DNA of 64,000 nucleotides from Chamaecyparis obtusa (taxonomy: Eukaryota > Streptophyta > Pinopsida > Cupressales > Cupressaceae): the NCBI GenBank assembly GCA_027943335.1, contig BSBK01001119.1, positions 1,148,501-1,212,500 on the forward strand. The letters run 5' to 3'. Below are positions 11,662-23,372 of the stretch, one piece after another (position 1 is the first letter of the stretch; the number at the start of each line of letters is the position of its first letter). The notes beneath the pieces are model-generated. The model searched no databases. It saw only the letters and a program-made list of their open reading frames with translations, and was not told the origin of the DNA. The translations under genes were made by a program, and so were the position numbers.

Positions 11662-11949
11662 GTATAGGAGAGAACTTGCAAGTTCAATCTTGATGACCTA
11701 GATTGGTTTAGGTGTGAAGAAGGACTAATCTAGAATAATCAAGAAGTGTAAGGTCAACAAAAAGATCAGGATCAGTTGCAAGAATTATTGATGATAGAAA
11801 ATGGAACATATATGAATATTTTTGAGAAAATAGAAGTGTCTAGGACACCTAAATATGTTTTGAGGGATCATCCTCAGGATCAGATCATTGGAGATAGAAG
11901 CAGAGACACCAAGAGAAGGTCACAGATCAAAGATGCACTTTATTTAATT

Positions 11950-13496
11950 TTATAGGTTGAACCAAAGACCCTTGATGAAGCATGCAGATATGAGTAATGG
12001 ATCAAGGAAATGAGAGAAGAATTGGATCAAATCCATAAGAAAAAAACCTGGGAATTGGCTCCTAGACCTAAAGAAAAGAATGTTATTGGCACAAAATGGG
12101 TATTCAAAAATAAGATGAATGAAGATGGTTTTGTGACCATAAACAAAGCTAGATCGGTATGCAAGGGATATTCACAATAAGAAGGAATTAACTTTGGGGA
12201 AAATTTTTTAGAGGTTGCAAGGATGGAGGCAATTAGGTTACTCTTAGCCTATGTTGTATTTAAGGATTTCAAGATCTATCAGATGGATGTCAAGTCAATA
12301 TTTCTTAATGGTGACTTAGAAGAAGAGGTTTACATTGAGCAACCTAATGGTTTTCCTCTATCAAATAATGAAGGAATGGTTTGAAGATTGATAAAGGCAC
12401 TATATGGTTTGAAACAAGCACCCATGGCTTGGTATGATAGATTGGACAAGTATTTACTACATCTTGGTTTCAAAAGAGGTAATGTAGACAAAAATTTATA
12501 CTTGAGATGTAATGATGAAGGCATTTTTATAGTAGAAGTTTTTGTTGATGACATTATCTTTGGAGGTAATGATGCTATGAGTAACAAGTTTGTTGAAGAA
12601 ATGAATAGTGAATTTGTGATGTCTATGATAGGGGAGATAAAGTTCTTCCTAGGAATGCAAATAAATTAGAGAAAGAATGGAATTTTCATATCTCAGATCA
12701 AGTATCTTAAGGAGATACTAAAGAAATTTGGCATGGATGATAGTAAACTAGTTGGAACTCCAATGATAATTGGGAATAAGTTGTCTACTTCATATGAGAA
12801 AAAATGTGTACCTCAGACAAAATACAAATCTATGATAGGAGGTCTTCAATATCTGACTCATACTAGACCTAATATTGCAAGTGCAGTTGGAATTGTTGCT
12901 AGATTCCAAGAAGATCCAAAGGAAACACATGTTGTTGTAGTCAAGAGGATATTCAAATACCTAAATGGCACAATTGATTTTGGCCTATGATATGAAAGGT
13001 CAAAAGACTTTGAATTAGAAGCATACACTGATGTAGATTGGGCATCCAGTGTAGATGACATAAAGAGCACAAGTGGAGGAATCTTTTTCATTAGGAAAAT
13101 GTTCATTTTTGGTTAAGCAAGAAGTAGGATTGCATAGCTCAGTCAATAGCTGAATCAGAGTATGTCGCTACTACAATTAATTACACATAGATTGTTTGGA
13201 TGAAATAGATGTTGAAGGACATTGGTGTGAACCTTGGCGAACTAGTTATCATATATTGTGATAACACAAGTATAGTGAATATGTCAAAGAACCTAGTGAT
13301 GTACTAAAAGACTAAGCATATTTCAATCAAGTATCATTTTCTAAAGGATAAAGTGAAAGAGAAAGAGGTGAATCTTGAATATGTAAGCACAAAGGAGAAG
13401 ATTGCATACATCTTCACCAAACCACTGAATAAAGATACCTTTGAATATCTTAGAGGTAGGCTTGGGATTAGATGTAGTAGTGTACAAGTCCATTAG
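11950..13496 (+). pseudogene. Copia-A reverse transcriptase and RNase H
   Basis: RT starts near KTLDEACRYE*WIKEM, followed by [22 protein letters not shown] and [12 protein letters not shown]. The catalytic box is [11 protein letters not shown] (about 12541-12570), so both Asp residues are intact. Thumb and RNase H follow with LVGTPM, YTDVDWASSVDDIKST, AQSIAESEYVATT, YCDNTS and TKHISIKYHF, then KPLNKDTFEYLRGRLG to a TAG at 13494. In-frame stops (near 11996, 12178, 12382, 12667, 12988, 13114) fall at expected Gln, Trp or Cys codons. RT, RNase H and integrase order is that of copia. Confidence 0.88.
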
Positions 13497-13808
13497 CAAT
13501 TAGAGCTATATCATTTTTGGATTTGATGTAGAAGGTATAATCCTTAAGGGGAGTAATGGTTTGAGCATATCTGATCAGATCAAAGTAATCTTGCACCTAG
13601 TAGTTGAAGGTATTGAAGATTTAAAAAAGATACACCTAGAAAAGAATGCAAAAAAGGATGTTTGTAATAGCACCCTTTGTCATTGTTGTCAAAGGGGGAT
13701 ATATATTTGTAAAAAAAAACTCTTATTGGTTTAGGGGGAGCTTTGAAGAGGGTTGTTGTGAAAGGCTACTTTTGGATTGATGATTTTTCACATATGTTGC
13801 CATCAATG
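13497..13808 (+). other. Copia-A 3' untranslated region
   Basis: About 310 bp between the RNase H stop and the polypurine tract. It holds several purine-rich words (aaggggagt near 13547, aaagggggat near 13692, taggggga near 13733) but no domain. Short ORFs here look accidental. Confidence 0.6.
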
Positions 13809-13820
13809 CCAAAGGGGGAG
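13809..13820 (+). other. Copia-A polypurine tract
   Basis: CCAAAGGGGGAG, two bases before the 3' LTR, is a standard copia plus-strand primer. Confidence 0.8.
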
Positions 13821-13822
13821 AT

Positions 13823-15028
13823 TGTTGTAATTATTATAGTCTATGATGTTGGCATTCCTTATTTTTTATTGATGTCAACATATGTTTCAGTAAGGGAATC
13901 TAGAAGTTGTAGGAAGACTGGATAAACATGGTACATGGAATTGCATGGACATTGTACGATGAATTAGCTCATGGTAGCTGAGATCTATGTATCTTAAAAT
14001 GTTTAATATTCATGCTTATGTTTGCATATGCTTATATGCTCATTTTCTTGAGTTATGGATGAATTGGCGAAGACTAGTTATAGGGCTAGTGGCTAGGAAA
14101 CTCACAGACTTGGTCTCAGTATTTGCATTATAACTTCAATGAGGAAATGAAATAAACCTTGAAAAATTAGGGAATGTTAGAGGACACATGGGAAAGTCTA
14201 CTATGTGATCACAGAGTACTAGTGTGATTGGTGATGTCAACTGTGGCATGTACTCCAACAAAGATTTATTTGGAAGCCGACTCGAGAGTGGTAGCATGTT
14301 CTTGAATAATTAAGCATGGATGAATGTTGTGGCTAAATATTTCATGTTTTTTAATTGTTCTAATATTTTTAAGGACTCTGTGTGTATCCTCACATGGGTC
14401 TATGTAATATTGTATTTATAGGAGAGGTTCTATAATGGTCAACTCAGGAATTATGTTTGTAATTTGTATATAAGGAAGTTTTTCCTTGTAGTTGCAAAGT
14501 AGTGAAGTATGTGGATTTTGATGTGATATTTTGGGATGGAAGGACTGCTAATGTAGAGTAGATGATTGTTCATTAAGGCACAAGGTTGGAACTATCTTGG
14601 AAGTGGATGTATTAGAATCTAGTTTAGGTATTCATGATGGTATTTCTTTAAATCTAGGATAGTGAGTCCTAAAGGTGGATGTAACCTCTTGTATTTCTAT
14701 TTGTGATCATTTGTAATACCTTTAATAGGGTCTTGACTCCTAATAGGGTCAGTCCTTTAATAGGGACTTTACTATTGTAATAATCAGCTCCTAACAAGGC
14801 TATAATTCTTTACTGAGTTACTTTACTCACAGTATTGATTTATGGGCATCATTCTCATTGGGATTTTACCTTAACATAGTTTTCCTTGAAAAAAAGTATT
14901 GTTGTTATTGTGTTATGGTTTTTTTTAATTCAATTGAGCATAAGTTTATTATTGGAATCAAGTTCAATATATTTTGCATCAACTAATTCACCCCCCTCTA
15001 AGTTGATTGGGACTTTGTTATTCTAACA
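13823..15028 (+). repeat. Copia-A 3' LTR
   Basis: This is 1206 bp, TGTTGTAATT to TTATTCTAACA. It matches 2187-3399 throughout and contains the same attgatgtcaacatatg segment. Confidence 0.9.
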
Positions 15029-16833
15029 CCTACCCAAAGAAGCTGTATGACCATGACAAAGACATTACAAAAAACTTCACTAAAGGGTGGAATACTAAAA
15101 CTATTAGTCTTTGTGGTAAGAAGCTTGTGCTAACTGTTGAGGTGATAGTTGAGATAACTAGCCTACCTTTGTTTGGTATGAAATTTTGTAAGGAGAGGAA
15201 AGTTTCTAATAAGGCCATGAAGATGTTTCTAAAAACTGATGAAGAAAGAGCTATTTTGGTGAAAAGTAAGTCAGATTTTTACGTGATAACTTAGATTAAG
15301 CCTATTTGGGTAAACATATTAAATGTTATCATAGAATACTTCACTATTGATGGTTGATTTATGAGGGTTCAAAATTTTCATTTTGTGTTGCTAAATCACT
15401 TTAGACACAAAATCAGGGTTTCGTTTCCTTTTTTTCTCCTTATCTCTCTGAGAAACATCATCATGGAGAACCAACATAATCCTAGTAAACCAGTTTTGTA
15501 CGATGGGCTCATTTATCCGATTTATAAATATTGTAGAGATAAAATCCTAGAGGCTAGGATGATCCCAATTGAGCCCAAAGGGGAGAAAGGAAAGTGAAAA
15601 ATGAGTGAGTCTAATGATGGGGACTCTAGAATGAACTCGCCACCTTTTGTAAAAATGTTTGAATTTGAGCTTACTCTAGTGCTCAAATTTGATGAGGAAA
15701 AAGGAATGGAGATGGATGACAATGAAGAAGTTGTCAAAAATCTAAAAGATGAGAATGTGGAGGCTAGTGGTGGAGACATGGAAGACAAATATAATAAGGG
15801 AAACATTTCCTCTGTTGTTAAGAAAAATATTATCAAGTTTGAAGCTAATGAAGGGATGGACATTGAGGGATTTGTTGATGTGGAAGATAAATCCTTCCCT
15901 ATTGGGGAGGTTTCTACTTCTGATATAAAGTATGAGGCTAGGGATATCATGGAGAAAGAGGAAGAAAATATAGAGGAGTGATAAGATGAAGAGAAATAGG
16001 AAGAGGGGAAGGTGAGCCCTCAAGTTGATAGTGGCAAGCAGCTGGAAACTTAAAGAAATAGAAAATAGGCTCAAGGGAGAGTTCCTATCTTGATTGAGCA
16101 TGAAGAATCTATCAATCATGATATGCATATATCTATGTCTATGAATGATGAAGAGAGCCCTGATGAGAACCAACCTAATATAAATGAGGAGGAGCTGAAG
16201 GAAGCTTCCATTCAATTGAGTTTGGAGGATTTTAATGGAAAAAGGGAAATTACTAAAGGTGTCCTCCAAATGATGAAATATAGTTCCGTTTACTTGTTTA
16301 AGATTGATAAATGGACTTTCCATGAAATAAAGGAGCTCTACCTTAAACATCATGCTCTTGTTTCCAAATTTGAGAACCTTCTACAAAATATGGAAGATAA
16401 AAAAGATGAGAAGATGGAGGGGGGTGAAATCACCAAGGGTAAGTATAAAGTGATCCAAGGGTTTGATAATATTGAGATCAATAAAAAAATTAGGGCTATG
16501 CTAGATGAAGATTTGTATAATCTAGATTTTAAGGTGGATAGAAATGATGCCATGCTCAAGAGGATCCTACAACATATCCATCAAGGTATGGAAGCTTCTA
16601 TTGAAAATCTTAAAGTGTTATACACTGTGATGGAGGGCCTCCATTAAGAAAAAGCTATCATAAATATGGATCAGGAGACCAAAGATCCTTCTGGCCCAAG
16701 AAAGTGCACTAGGGCTAGCTTGAAGAAGAAAGCTATCACAGTGCCTAAGGATCTGGTTATTCTTAACGAATCTATCTAGAAACTCTCTGTGCTAGAAGAA
16801 GAAACTACTAAGTTCTTGAAGTAGATGGTCTAA
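15029..16833 (+). pseudogene. ORF-X, main part (unrecognised acidic protein)
   Basis: A single frame runs for about 1.8 kb with no frameshift, broken only by TAG, TAA and TGA codons (for example 15292, 15356, 15595 and a cluster at 15979-16060). The N-terminal 180 codons look folded (TYPKKLYDHDKD, ITSLPLFGMKFCKERK, FHFVLLNHFRHK, LYDGLIYPIYKYCRDK). The middle is strongly acidic (runs of E and D, 15690-16200) and the C-terminal part looks helical (DKWTFHEIKELYLKHHALV, ending in a Lys-rich tail). I recognise no named domain. An ORF of this type in repeat DNA may belong to a transposon, perhaps a gag-like or accessory protein, but a host pseudogene cannot be excluded. It continues from 2088-2186 across Copia-A. 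Confidence 0.5.
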
Positions 16834-17197
16834 TCCCTAGTGGCAGTGGCTTGGTCTTTTCTTTTTTTCTTATGTGCTAGTTTGTTTCTATTTGCTGGTT
16901 GTTTCTGCTAGTAGGTCAGTAGTTTCTTTGTAGGTCTTATTTTCTTTATCTATTTTTGAGTTGTCTTGCTTTTCTTAAGAAGCTATTCTATTTTTGAGTG
17001 CTCAATGATTACCTCTTCTATTTTTTTGTAAAGTCTTTCAAGGTCCCCTTCAAAACCTATTTTTGCATTAATAAAAAACTTTGTGCACCAAACACAAAGA
17101 TTAGAAAATAAAGCCTTATCTTGTAAAGTAATCTAAAACATCATATACCAATATTAATGGTGTGTGGTAAAAGTTTACAAACCAAACCTCATGGTGT
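16834..17197 (+). other. Region 3' of ORF-X with a possible polyadenylation signal
   Basis: T-rich sequence without a coding frame. AATAAA at 17070-17075 follows ttttgcatt and could be the poly(A) signal of the ORF-X transcript. The segment ends at the Copia-B boundary with the target-duplication copy ggtgt (17193-17197). Confidence 0.45.
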
Positions 17198-18695
17198 TGT
17201 TAGAATAATTGAGAGGGGGGCGAATCAATTACATCAATTATCCTACAGTCCCAAATACAAAGAAGTAATTCTCAAAGCAATTTCAATAAATTCTGCAGCT
17301 TGGTAACATAAACTATTAAACTGTCCATGCCTTTTACTGATTACCAGTTAATTAACTCATTGTGATTACCTACCAAATCAAATATGCAGTATATAAAGTA
17401 TGACAATAAAACAATCATCATAAAAACACATAACACAATGATTTAACGTGGAAACCCTGCTAAGGAAAAAACCACCTGGGACTGGTAACCCAAAATAATT
17501 TTCACTCTTCTGAAGTGAGCTCGGTGAAGAGCCAACCCTGTTAAAGGTTACAAACAAACTATTAGGTGTGACCTTGTTAGATGATTTAAGACTAACAGTT
17601 AACTTTCAACCAACATTCACTATGGGGTCAATAAGATAACAATGTACATTCCTTGAATGACATAGGGGCATAAAATAAGATGGTTAAGTCCACTTGGTTA
17701 GGAGATTTTCTGTATCAATGGTTAAACTAAAATAGTAGTTGATCTGATTACAATACAACTCAATTTACAGATGTTCAGATCTATTCTAAGCCCATAAAAA
17801 TCCTCTGATCAATATTTCAATTCACTTCCTCAACCTACTTTCACTCTGTAATAGCTCTCTGATGCTCGGTAATGTTCTACAGTTCGGTTCTCCTTCAACC
17901 AGTCTGATTAGGCATGCATGAAACTATATTCATGTGAAATATTTGCAGTATTCTTTCTTCCGGCATGTTTCAATAAAGAAACCATATCTCTTATATAGAA
18001 AGATAAACCATTTTCATATCAACCATCAAATTTTTCCGCTTATTCTTCTTCATTGATTTTGCCTCTTAAACCTTCCTTGATATTTGTGTCAATAACACAT
18101 TTCAATTCCATCCTTTAGATCTTCTCCAAATTGTGTTAGTCGAGGATCTCATAACAAACTTTATCCTCAATCTTGAAATCATAACAATTTCCAGCTCATC
18201 ATTTTTTGTCAGCTAAACTAAGCATTTAATAATTTCATCCATACTTGGTTAACAAAGAAATGCATTGGTGAATACAAGCTCGGTTAATACTGTCACTCGG
18301 TATACACTACACTTGCTCGGTGTATACTGAAGTCTTCATTTACCAACCACATTATCTTGTACAATTTTGCTTCCTTCTTCATAAAATATTAATGCAACAT
18401 AATCAACTCAGAAATATGAGATCATAGAATCATCAATAACTTACCTAAAGTATTCCTTATCCTCATCTGTCATATCCATCTTTCTCCATGTAGATATCTC
18501 AATTCTTCATCTTTTCTCTCTTTTTACAGATGTTTAGATGTTTGTAACTTACATGATAAGTACTATCAAAACTAGTTGACATCAATGAAAACATAATGAC
18601 TGATTTAATTATCTTAAATATCATTTTAGTAACTCGGTGATTTCTAATCACTCATCTTCAAGTCATTCAGGTATTCAATCAATTGTAGTTCATTG
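17198..18695 (-). repeat. Copia-B 3' LTR
   Basis: This is 1498 bp and on the plus strand starts TGTTAGAATAATT. It matches 24318-25815 at high identity. Its inner end reads cattg where the 5' LTR has catca, so the first bases of the 3' LTR have changed. It contains repeated ctcggt words and the gttgacatcaatg motif near 18574. Confidence 0.88.
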
Positions 18696-18696
18696 A

Positions 18697-18714
18697 TTTC
18701 TCCCTTTGGCATTG
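18697..18714 (-). other. Copia-B polypurine tract
   Basis: On the minus strand this reads GCCAAAGGGAGAAA just before the 3' LTR, closely like the Copia-A tract. Confidence 0.7.
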
Positions 18715-19198
18715 ATGGAAACACAAGCAATATGAAATATGCCATACACATACCAAACATATATTCCACAACTATGTAAGTAAATGGTGTAGCTCGGTAA
18801 GCTCTCCCTAGCTTGATATTTAATATGTTTAATCACTATGTTACATAACAAACATTTACATGCAAGCTCTCCCTACATCTGCAAGGTCTTGTTATCAACA
18901 ACAGATATTCAAACTCTCCCTTTCTCTAATTCCTCTACAATCTAATTTTCATATTGTAGCCTTCTCTCCCTCTGACAAAAAATGCCAAAGAAAAACATAA
19001 AACATACAACTCTACAATAGCCAAGTACCTCTCTGATGTTTGGTGCATACAATGTATCTCTATATACTAATATGCAAATTATCTGTTCTAGCTCCTCAAA
19101 TCTTTCACAACCTTAGACATAATCCAAAGTGTGAGCTATGTTTCATCAACATGAATGATATTCTGAAAATAATAGGCTAATGCAACCTCCAGATCACA
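18715..19198 (-). other. Copia-B 3' untranslated region
   Basis: About 480 bp without a reading frame. On the plus strand it carries several ctctccct words (near 18806, 18868, 18915, 18967), the complements of polypurine-like tracts; one of them sits beside a second aatgccaaag (near 18985). Confidence 0.6.
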
Positions 19199-20034
19199 TT
19201 AGTGATCGGTACATAGGGGACGTACCCCAAGTCTAGTCCTCAAGTATTTAAAAGTGTCCTTTGGTAGAGGCTTGGTAAAAATATTAGCAAGTTTCTCCTT
19301 TGATGTAACATATTCCAGTTTGACTTGCTTCTCCTATATTTGTTCTCTTAAGTAATGATACTTAATTGATATATGATTTGTCTTTGAATGCATCACATGA
19401 TTCTTATAAATATTTATAGCACTAGTGTTGTGACAATATATAATCACCGGCTCAGTGATTACCTCATTCATCCCTTCCAACACTTGTTTGATATAAGCAA
19501 TGTTTGAACAGTTTGTAGCAGCAACAACATACTCTACTTCAGTAGTAGACTAAAAAATACAAGGTTGTTTCTTACTTGTCCAAGTTACAAGTCTTTCACC
19601 AAAGAAAAATGCTCCTCTAGTTGTGCTCTTTCTGTCATCTATATTTCCAACCCAATTTGCGTTGGTGTAAACTCTTAGTTCAAATTTGCCTTCCTTAGGA
19701 TACCATAAACCATAATCCTCTATTTTCTGTAGGTATCTCAAGATTATTTTCACTGCAACCATATGTGAATCCTTTGGATTGGCAAAAAATCTAGCCACAA
19801 TCCCCACTACATGTGCAATATCAGGCCTACTGTGTACTACATACATTAGTTTACCAATCATAGATCGGTACAATGTTTGATTTACCTCTGTATATTCATC
19901 ATCTTTTGTCAATTTATAGCCTATAACCATCGGTGTTCCTACTAGTTTGGCATCTTCCATGCCAAATGTTCTCAATACTTCCTTAATGTACTTTGATTGT
20001 GTGATGAAAATTCCATCATTCTGTTGAATAAACT
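19199..20034 (-). pseudogene. Copia-B RT end and RNase H
   Basis: One frame from the solo LTR boundary to a TAA at 19199-19201. It begins FIQQNDGIFITQSKYIKEVL and continues with LVGTPM, YRSMIGKLMYVVHSRPDIA, RVYTNANWVGNIDDRKSTTRGAFF (RNase H, with the usual D at TDA/D now N), STTEVEYVVAATN, IIYCHNTSAI (D to H in the CDN motif) and KPLPKDTFKYLRTRLGV. TAG at about 19550 replaces the expected Gln of QST. It is the direct continuation of 20883-21706 across the solo LTR. Confidence 0.82.
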
Positions 20035-20882
20035 TGATGTAGGAGCATCTTGGGTGTAAGAGCAATCTTGCATCACCCAAAAATATTTATGTTTTTGTAT
20101 TCAATAAGGGCTATCTTATGCAGAGCTGCTATTTATGGAAACTTTCTATTTTTAGTAAGTTGGTCATACAATCTCAGAATGTTCTGATTTTACATGTGGA
20201 GGTTCATCTTAGTCATATCAGTCTACTAGTAAAGTTTCATGGCTAGATCAGGTCTAGTTTTGAAGATATTAAAGATTTTTGGTATTGGCAGCAGGGTACA
20301 AAAACTTTGAACTCAGTTTTGAAGGCTTTAGAGGCCTCAGATGAGGTCAAAAATTTGGGTGACAGGTGCTTGCGCAAGTCAAGCCTATAGAGTGCTTTGT
20401 GGCCTTTCCGAAATGGGGTTATAATAGTCAATCAGGTCAACTGGTGATGACTTATGGTCTCCAGAAGTCGGGTCACCTGAAATGGCAAAAAATAATTTTC
20501 CTTCAAAATTTCTGTTCGGGCTTCAAAAGTTATTTTGAGCCAACTTTGATGTAATAAATTGAAAAATAAAATAATTCTAAGTTTGGTCAGCCCTAAGGGC
20601 TAAATTTCTGGAACCTTCTCGGGTGATGGAAATTGCCTATATAAAGAAGGCCCGTAGTGTTTTCTAGGCAGTTCTGGGTAGTAGATCTGGGTATTGATTC
20701 GAGGCTTTGTCCTATAGAATATTGTAAGTGAATGCCCATGTGGCTTGCATATTGTAATTTTGAAAGTTTGTAATTCCACATTTGTGGAGATAATAAGAAG
20801 CCAATTTTCTATTCTTGCATATTGTTGTTGTTTCTCTATTTCTGTTATGTGTTTGTGGTATTAAGGGGAGCACCCTTCATCA
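20035..20882 (+). mobile_element. Solo LTR inserted in Copia-B reverse transcriptase
   Basis: This 848-bp insert starts TGATGTAGGAGCATC and ends CCCTTCATCA. Its flanks on the plus strand are aaact (20030-20034) and aacct (20883-20887), a four-of-five duplication. A TATA box, TATATAAAG, at 20638-20646 with a promoter-like downstream region supports plus orientation. Removing the insert and one flank restores LGLQ-x-x-Q-x-x-x-GIF spacing in RT. No internal coding region or second LTR exists, so recombination between LTRs is the likely origin. The first 15 bases resemble the Gypsy-A LTR start. Confidence 0.75.
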
Positions 20883-21706
20883 AACCTGCAAGCCTAGAAA
20901 TAATTTAATCTCTCCAAACATTGACATTTAAAATTCCTTTCTCATCTCATCAGAAAAAGATTTACAAATATAATCATTTCCTCCAAAGATTATATCGTCC
21001 ACAAATATTTCAGCAATCAAAATAGTATCATCAGATCCTCTTTTCACAGACACATTTCTTTTTTCACTAGTTCTTACAAAACCAATACTTAAAAGATAAG
21101 TATGTAACCTTTCATACCATGCTCTTGGTGCCTGCTTCAATCCATATAAAGCTTTATGCAGTCTACATACCATGTCTTTCTGATTCAGATCAACAAATCC
21201 TTCTGGTTGTTCTATGTAGACCTCCTCTTCCAGTATTCCATTCAAAAAAGCTGACTTAACATCCATTTGATATACCTTAAATTTCTTATGTGCAACATAT
21301 GCAAGTAACATGCAGACTCCTTCTAGTCTAGAAAAAGGTGCAAAAGTTTCACCATAATCAATACCTTCTTCTTGTGCATATCCCTTGCAAACAATCTAGC
21401 TTTATTCCTTGTAAAATCTCCATTTTCATTCATTTTATTTTTGAAAATCCATTTAGTACCAATAACATTTTTATCTTTAAGCCTAGGTACTAATGTCCAT
21501 GTCTTATTTTTCTCAATTTGTTCAATCTCTTCATTCATAGCATTGATCCATTCATCATTCTCAAGAGCAACCTTAACATTCTTAGGTTCAAACTCACAAA
21601 CTAAGCATACATTTTGTCTTAACTTACCTCTTTTCATCATGCCTACTTGCTTATCTCCAATGATTTGATTCTTAGGATGATGTCTTCTAAAAAATATTGC
21701 TATCAC
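20883..21706 (-). pseudogene. Copia-B reverse transcriptase, N-terminal and catalytic part
   Basis: Two frames joined by a frameshift near 21320-21400. The first (21706-21323) holds NDEWINAMNEEIEQIEKNKTW and IGTKWIFKNKMNENG. The second (21311-20928) holds [39 protein letters not shown] and the catalytic [11 protein letters not shown] with both Asp residues. A TAA at about 20928 precedes MSMFGEIKLFLGLQ, after which the solo LTR begins. RT copies the element RNA into DNA inside the particle. Confidence 0.85.
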
Positions 21707-21829
21707 TTCATCTCTTCTTTGTTCATTATTTTGTTCAGGTTCATTTCCTTTCTCGACAACTTCTTCTTGATCCTCATTTTCCCTTTGCTATTCCTCAGTG
21801 TTATTTTCCTGATGCTCGGTCAACTCAGC

Positions 21830-22738
21830 CTATGGATTTGGTAGGTACTCTAGATGTTCAACATAAGAAAATATACCATAGTCTTCTGACTCCTTAATGA
21901 TTTCTTCATCATTTTTATCAACAAATTCATCAACTCTAATGTTAGCACTTTCAATCACCTTATTAGTTACCTTATTCAAACACTTGGAAGCTTTACTTTT
22001 AGTACAATATCCAAGGAATATTCCCTCATCACCTTTAGAGTCAAATTTCCCATTCCTATCATCTTTCATAATAAAACATTTTCTACCAAATTTTTTGAAG
22101 TAACTTACACTCGGTGTGTATCCAAACCATAACTCGTAGGGTGTCTTGTTTGTGTCTTTCTTTAGTTGAACTTGGTTCAGGACATATATAGCTGTGCTAA
22201 CTGCTTCTCTCCAATACATATGTGCAACATTTTTCTCTATCATCAGTGTTCTTGCACAATAAACAATAGATCTATTTCTCCTTTCAGCAATCCCATTTTG
22301 CTGTGGTGGTCTAGGTGGAGCAACCTATCTTTTGATGCCATGCTCATTAAAATAGTTAGTGAATTCATCAAAAATAAACTCACCACCTCTATCAGACCTC
22401 AAGAATTTTAGTTCTTTTCCGGTTTCTTTTTCTACTTTAGTGTTGTACCATTTAAATATTTTAAATGCCTCAGATTTCTCTTTTAAAAATATCACAATCA
22501 TCGATCTAGTATAATCATCAACAAACAGAATAAAGCATCTATCACCATAGTAGCTTTGAGTTCTCATGGGACCACATAGGTCAGTGTGAACTAACTCCAA
22601 GATTCTTTTTGTTGAATAGTCTTTACTTTTAAAACTAGATTTTTTCATCTTCCCTTTCTGACATTGATGACACATAACATGATCAGGTTTAGGTAGGCTA
22701 GGTAGTCTAACTTTTCTTTTTCTACTGATCTTAATCAT
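21830..22738 (-). pseudogene. Copia-B integrase
   Basis: A single frame with one stop near 22322. The N-terminal zinc region ends VMCHQCQKGKMKKSSFK. The catalytic core shows HTDLCGPMRTQSYYGD (first Asp), RSDRGGEFIFDEF (second Asp) and PQQNGIAERRNRS (Glu), so the DDE triad is complete. The C-terminal half has NKTPYELWFGYTPSVSYFKKFG, DEGIFLGYCTKSKA and an acidic tail leading toward RT. It is nearly intact compared with Copia-A, which has lost its Glu. Confidence 0.87.
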
Positions 22739-22961
22739 GTTATCAAAAATTTACATGACATAACCTTTTATGCAATAACCATGCATCTTCATTTTTCACC
22801 AGTAAACAAGAAGTCTCAGCATTGTCAAGATAAAATAAGTTACTTTTTGATTGTCCTCTTGTTTTGACAAGCTTTCCACTTTCATCATAGATTCTCACCC
22901 TCTTGCTTTCAAATGCCACTCGATGACCTGAGTTGTTAAGCTATGCTACACTTAGAAAATT

Positions 22962-23243
22962 TTAATTTAGTCCTTTTACCCAATAAGCATTATCACATCT
23001 AATTTTATCATTTATGAATAAAGATCCTTTTCCTTTAACCATGCAAGGTGTGTCATTACCCATTTTTACTGATCCTCCATTATAATGCTCAAGATGATAA
23101 AACTTATCTTCATCACCAGTCATGTGATGTGAACAACCACTATCAATGATCCAAGTATCATTTTTACTAACTTTAGAAATGAGTGCTATTTCTAGATACC
23201 TTTCCTCTTCCTCTGAATCATCTCTCATTGCAATAAACACCAC
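22962..23243 (-). pseudogene. Copia-B aspartic protease
   Basis: It contains TWIIDSGCSHHMTGDEDKF, the standard copia protease active site with the catalytic Asp, then VKMGNDTPCMVKGKG and a stop. The sequence between here and the integrase (22739-22961) holds the zinc-region start but is out of frame. It would cut the copia polyprotein during maturation. Confidence 0.83.
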
Positions 23244-23372
23244 CTCAATGTCATCATCTATGTCAGTGTCGGTGTCATTCTCTTCAACAATGCAACGTAC
23301 CTTTTTACCTTTATCTTTGTGATCTCGGTTGTCTCTGTTGTACTGTTGGTTATCTCTATTGTTCCTTCTACC

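Larger units (their letters stand above)
2187..15028 (+). mobile_element. Copia-A: Ty1/copia LTR retrotransposon with nested insertions
   Basis: It is bounded by direct LTRs (2187-3399 and 13823-15028) that begin TGTTG and end TTCTAACA, with an iMet-tRNA-type primer-binding site after the left LTR and a polypurine tract before the right one. Order inside is gag, protease, integrase, then RT and RNase H, which is the copia order. Gypsy-A (3455-9013) and a TRIM (10094-10428) are inserted in it. Without them the element would be about 6.9 kb. All coding parts carry stops and frameshifts. Flanking pentamers cctta and cctac match at three of five bases, but the ORF-X reading frame rejoins cleanly across the element. 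Confidence 0.92.

Noticed and set aside
13743..13925. 60-codon frame across the Copia-A polypurine tract and LTR start
   Set aside because: It crosses an element boundary and encodes no motif.
15742..16353. 203-codon minus-strand frame
   Set aside because: It is the complement of the Glu/Asp-rich ORF-X; acidic codons give open Leu/Ser/Phe-rich frames on the other strand.
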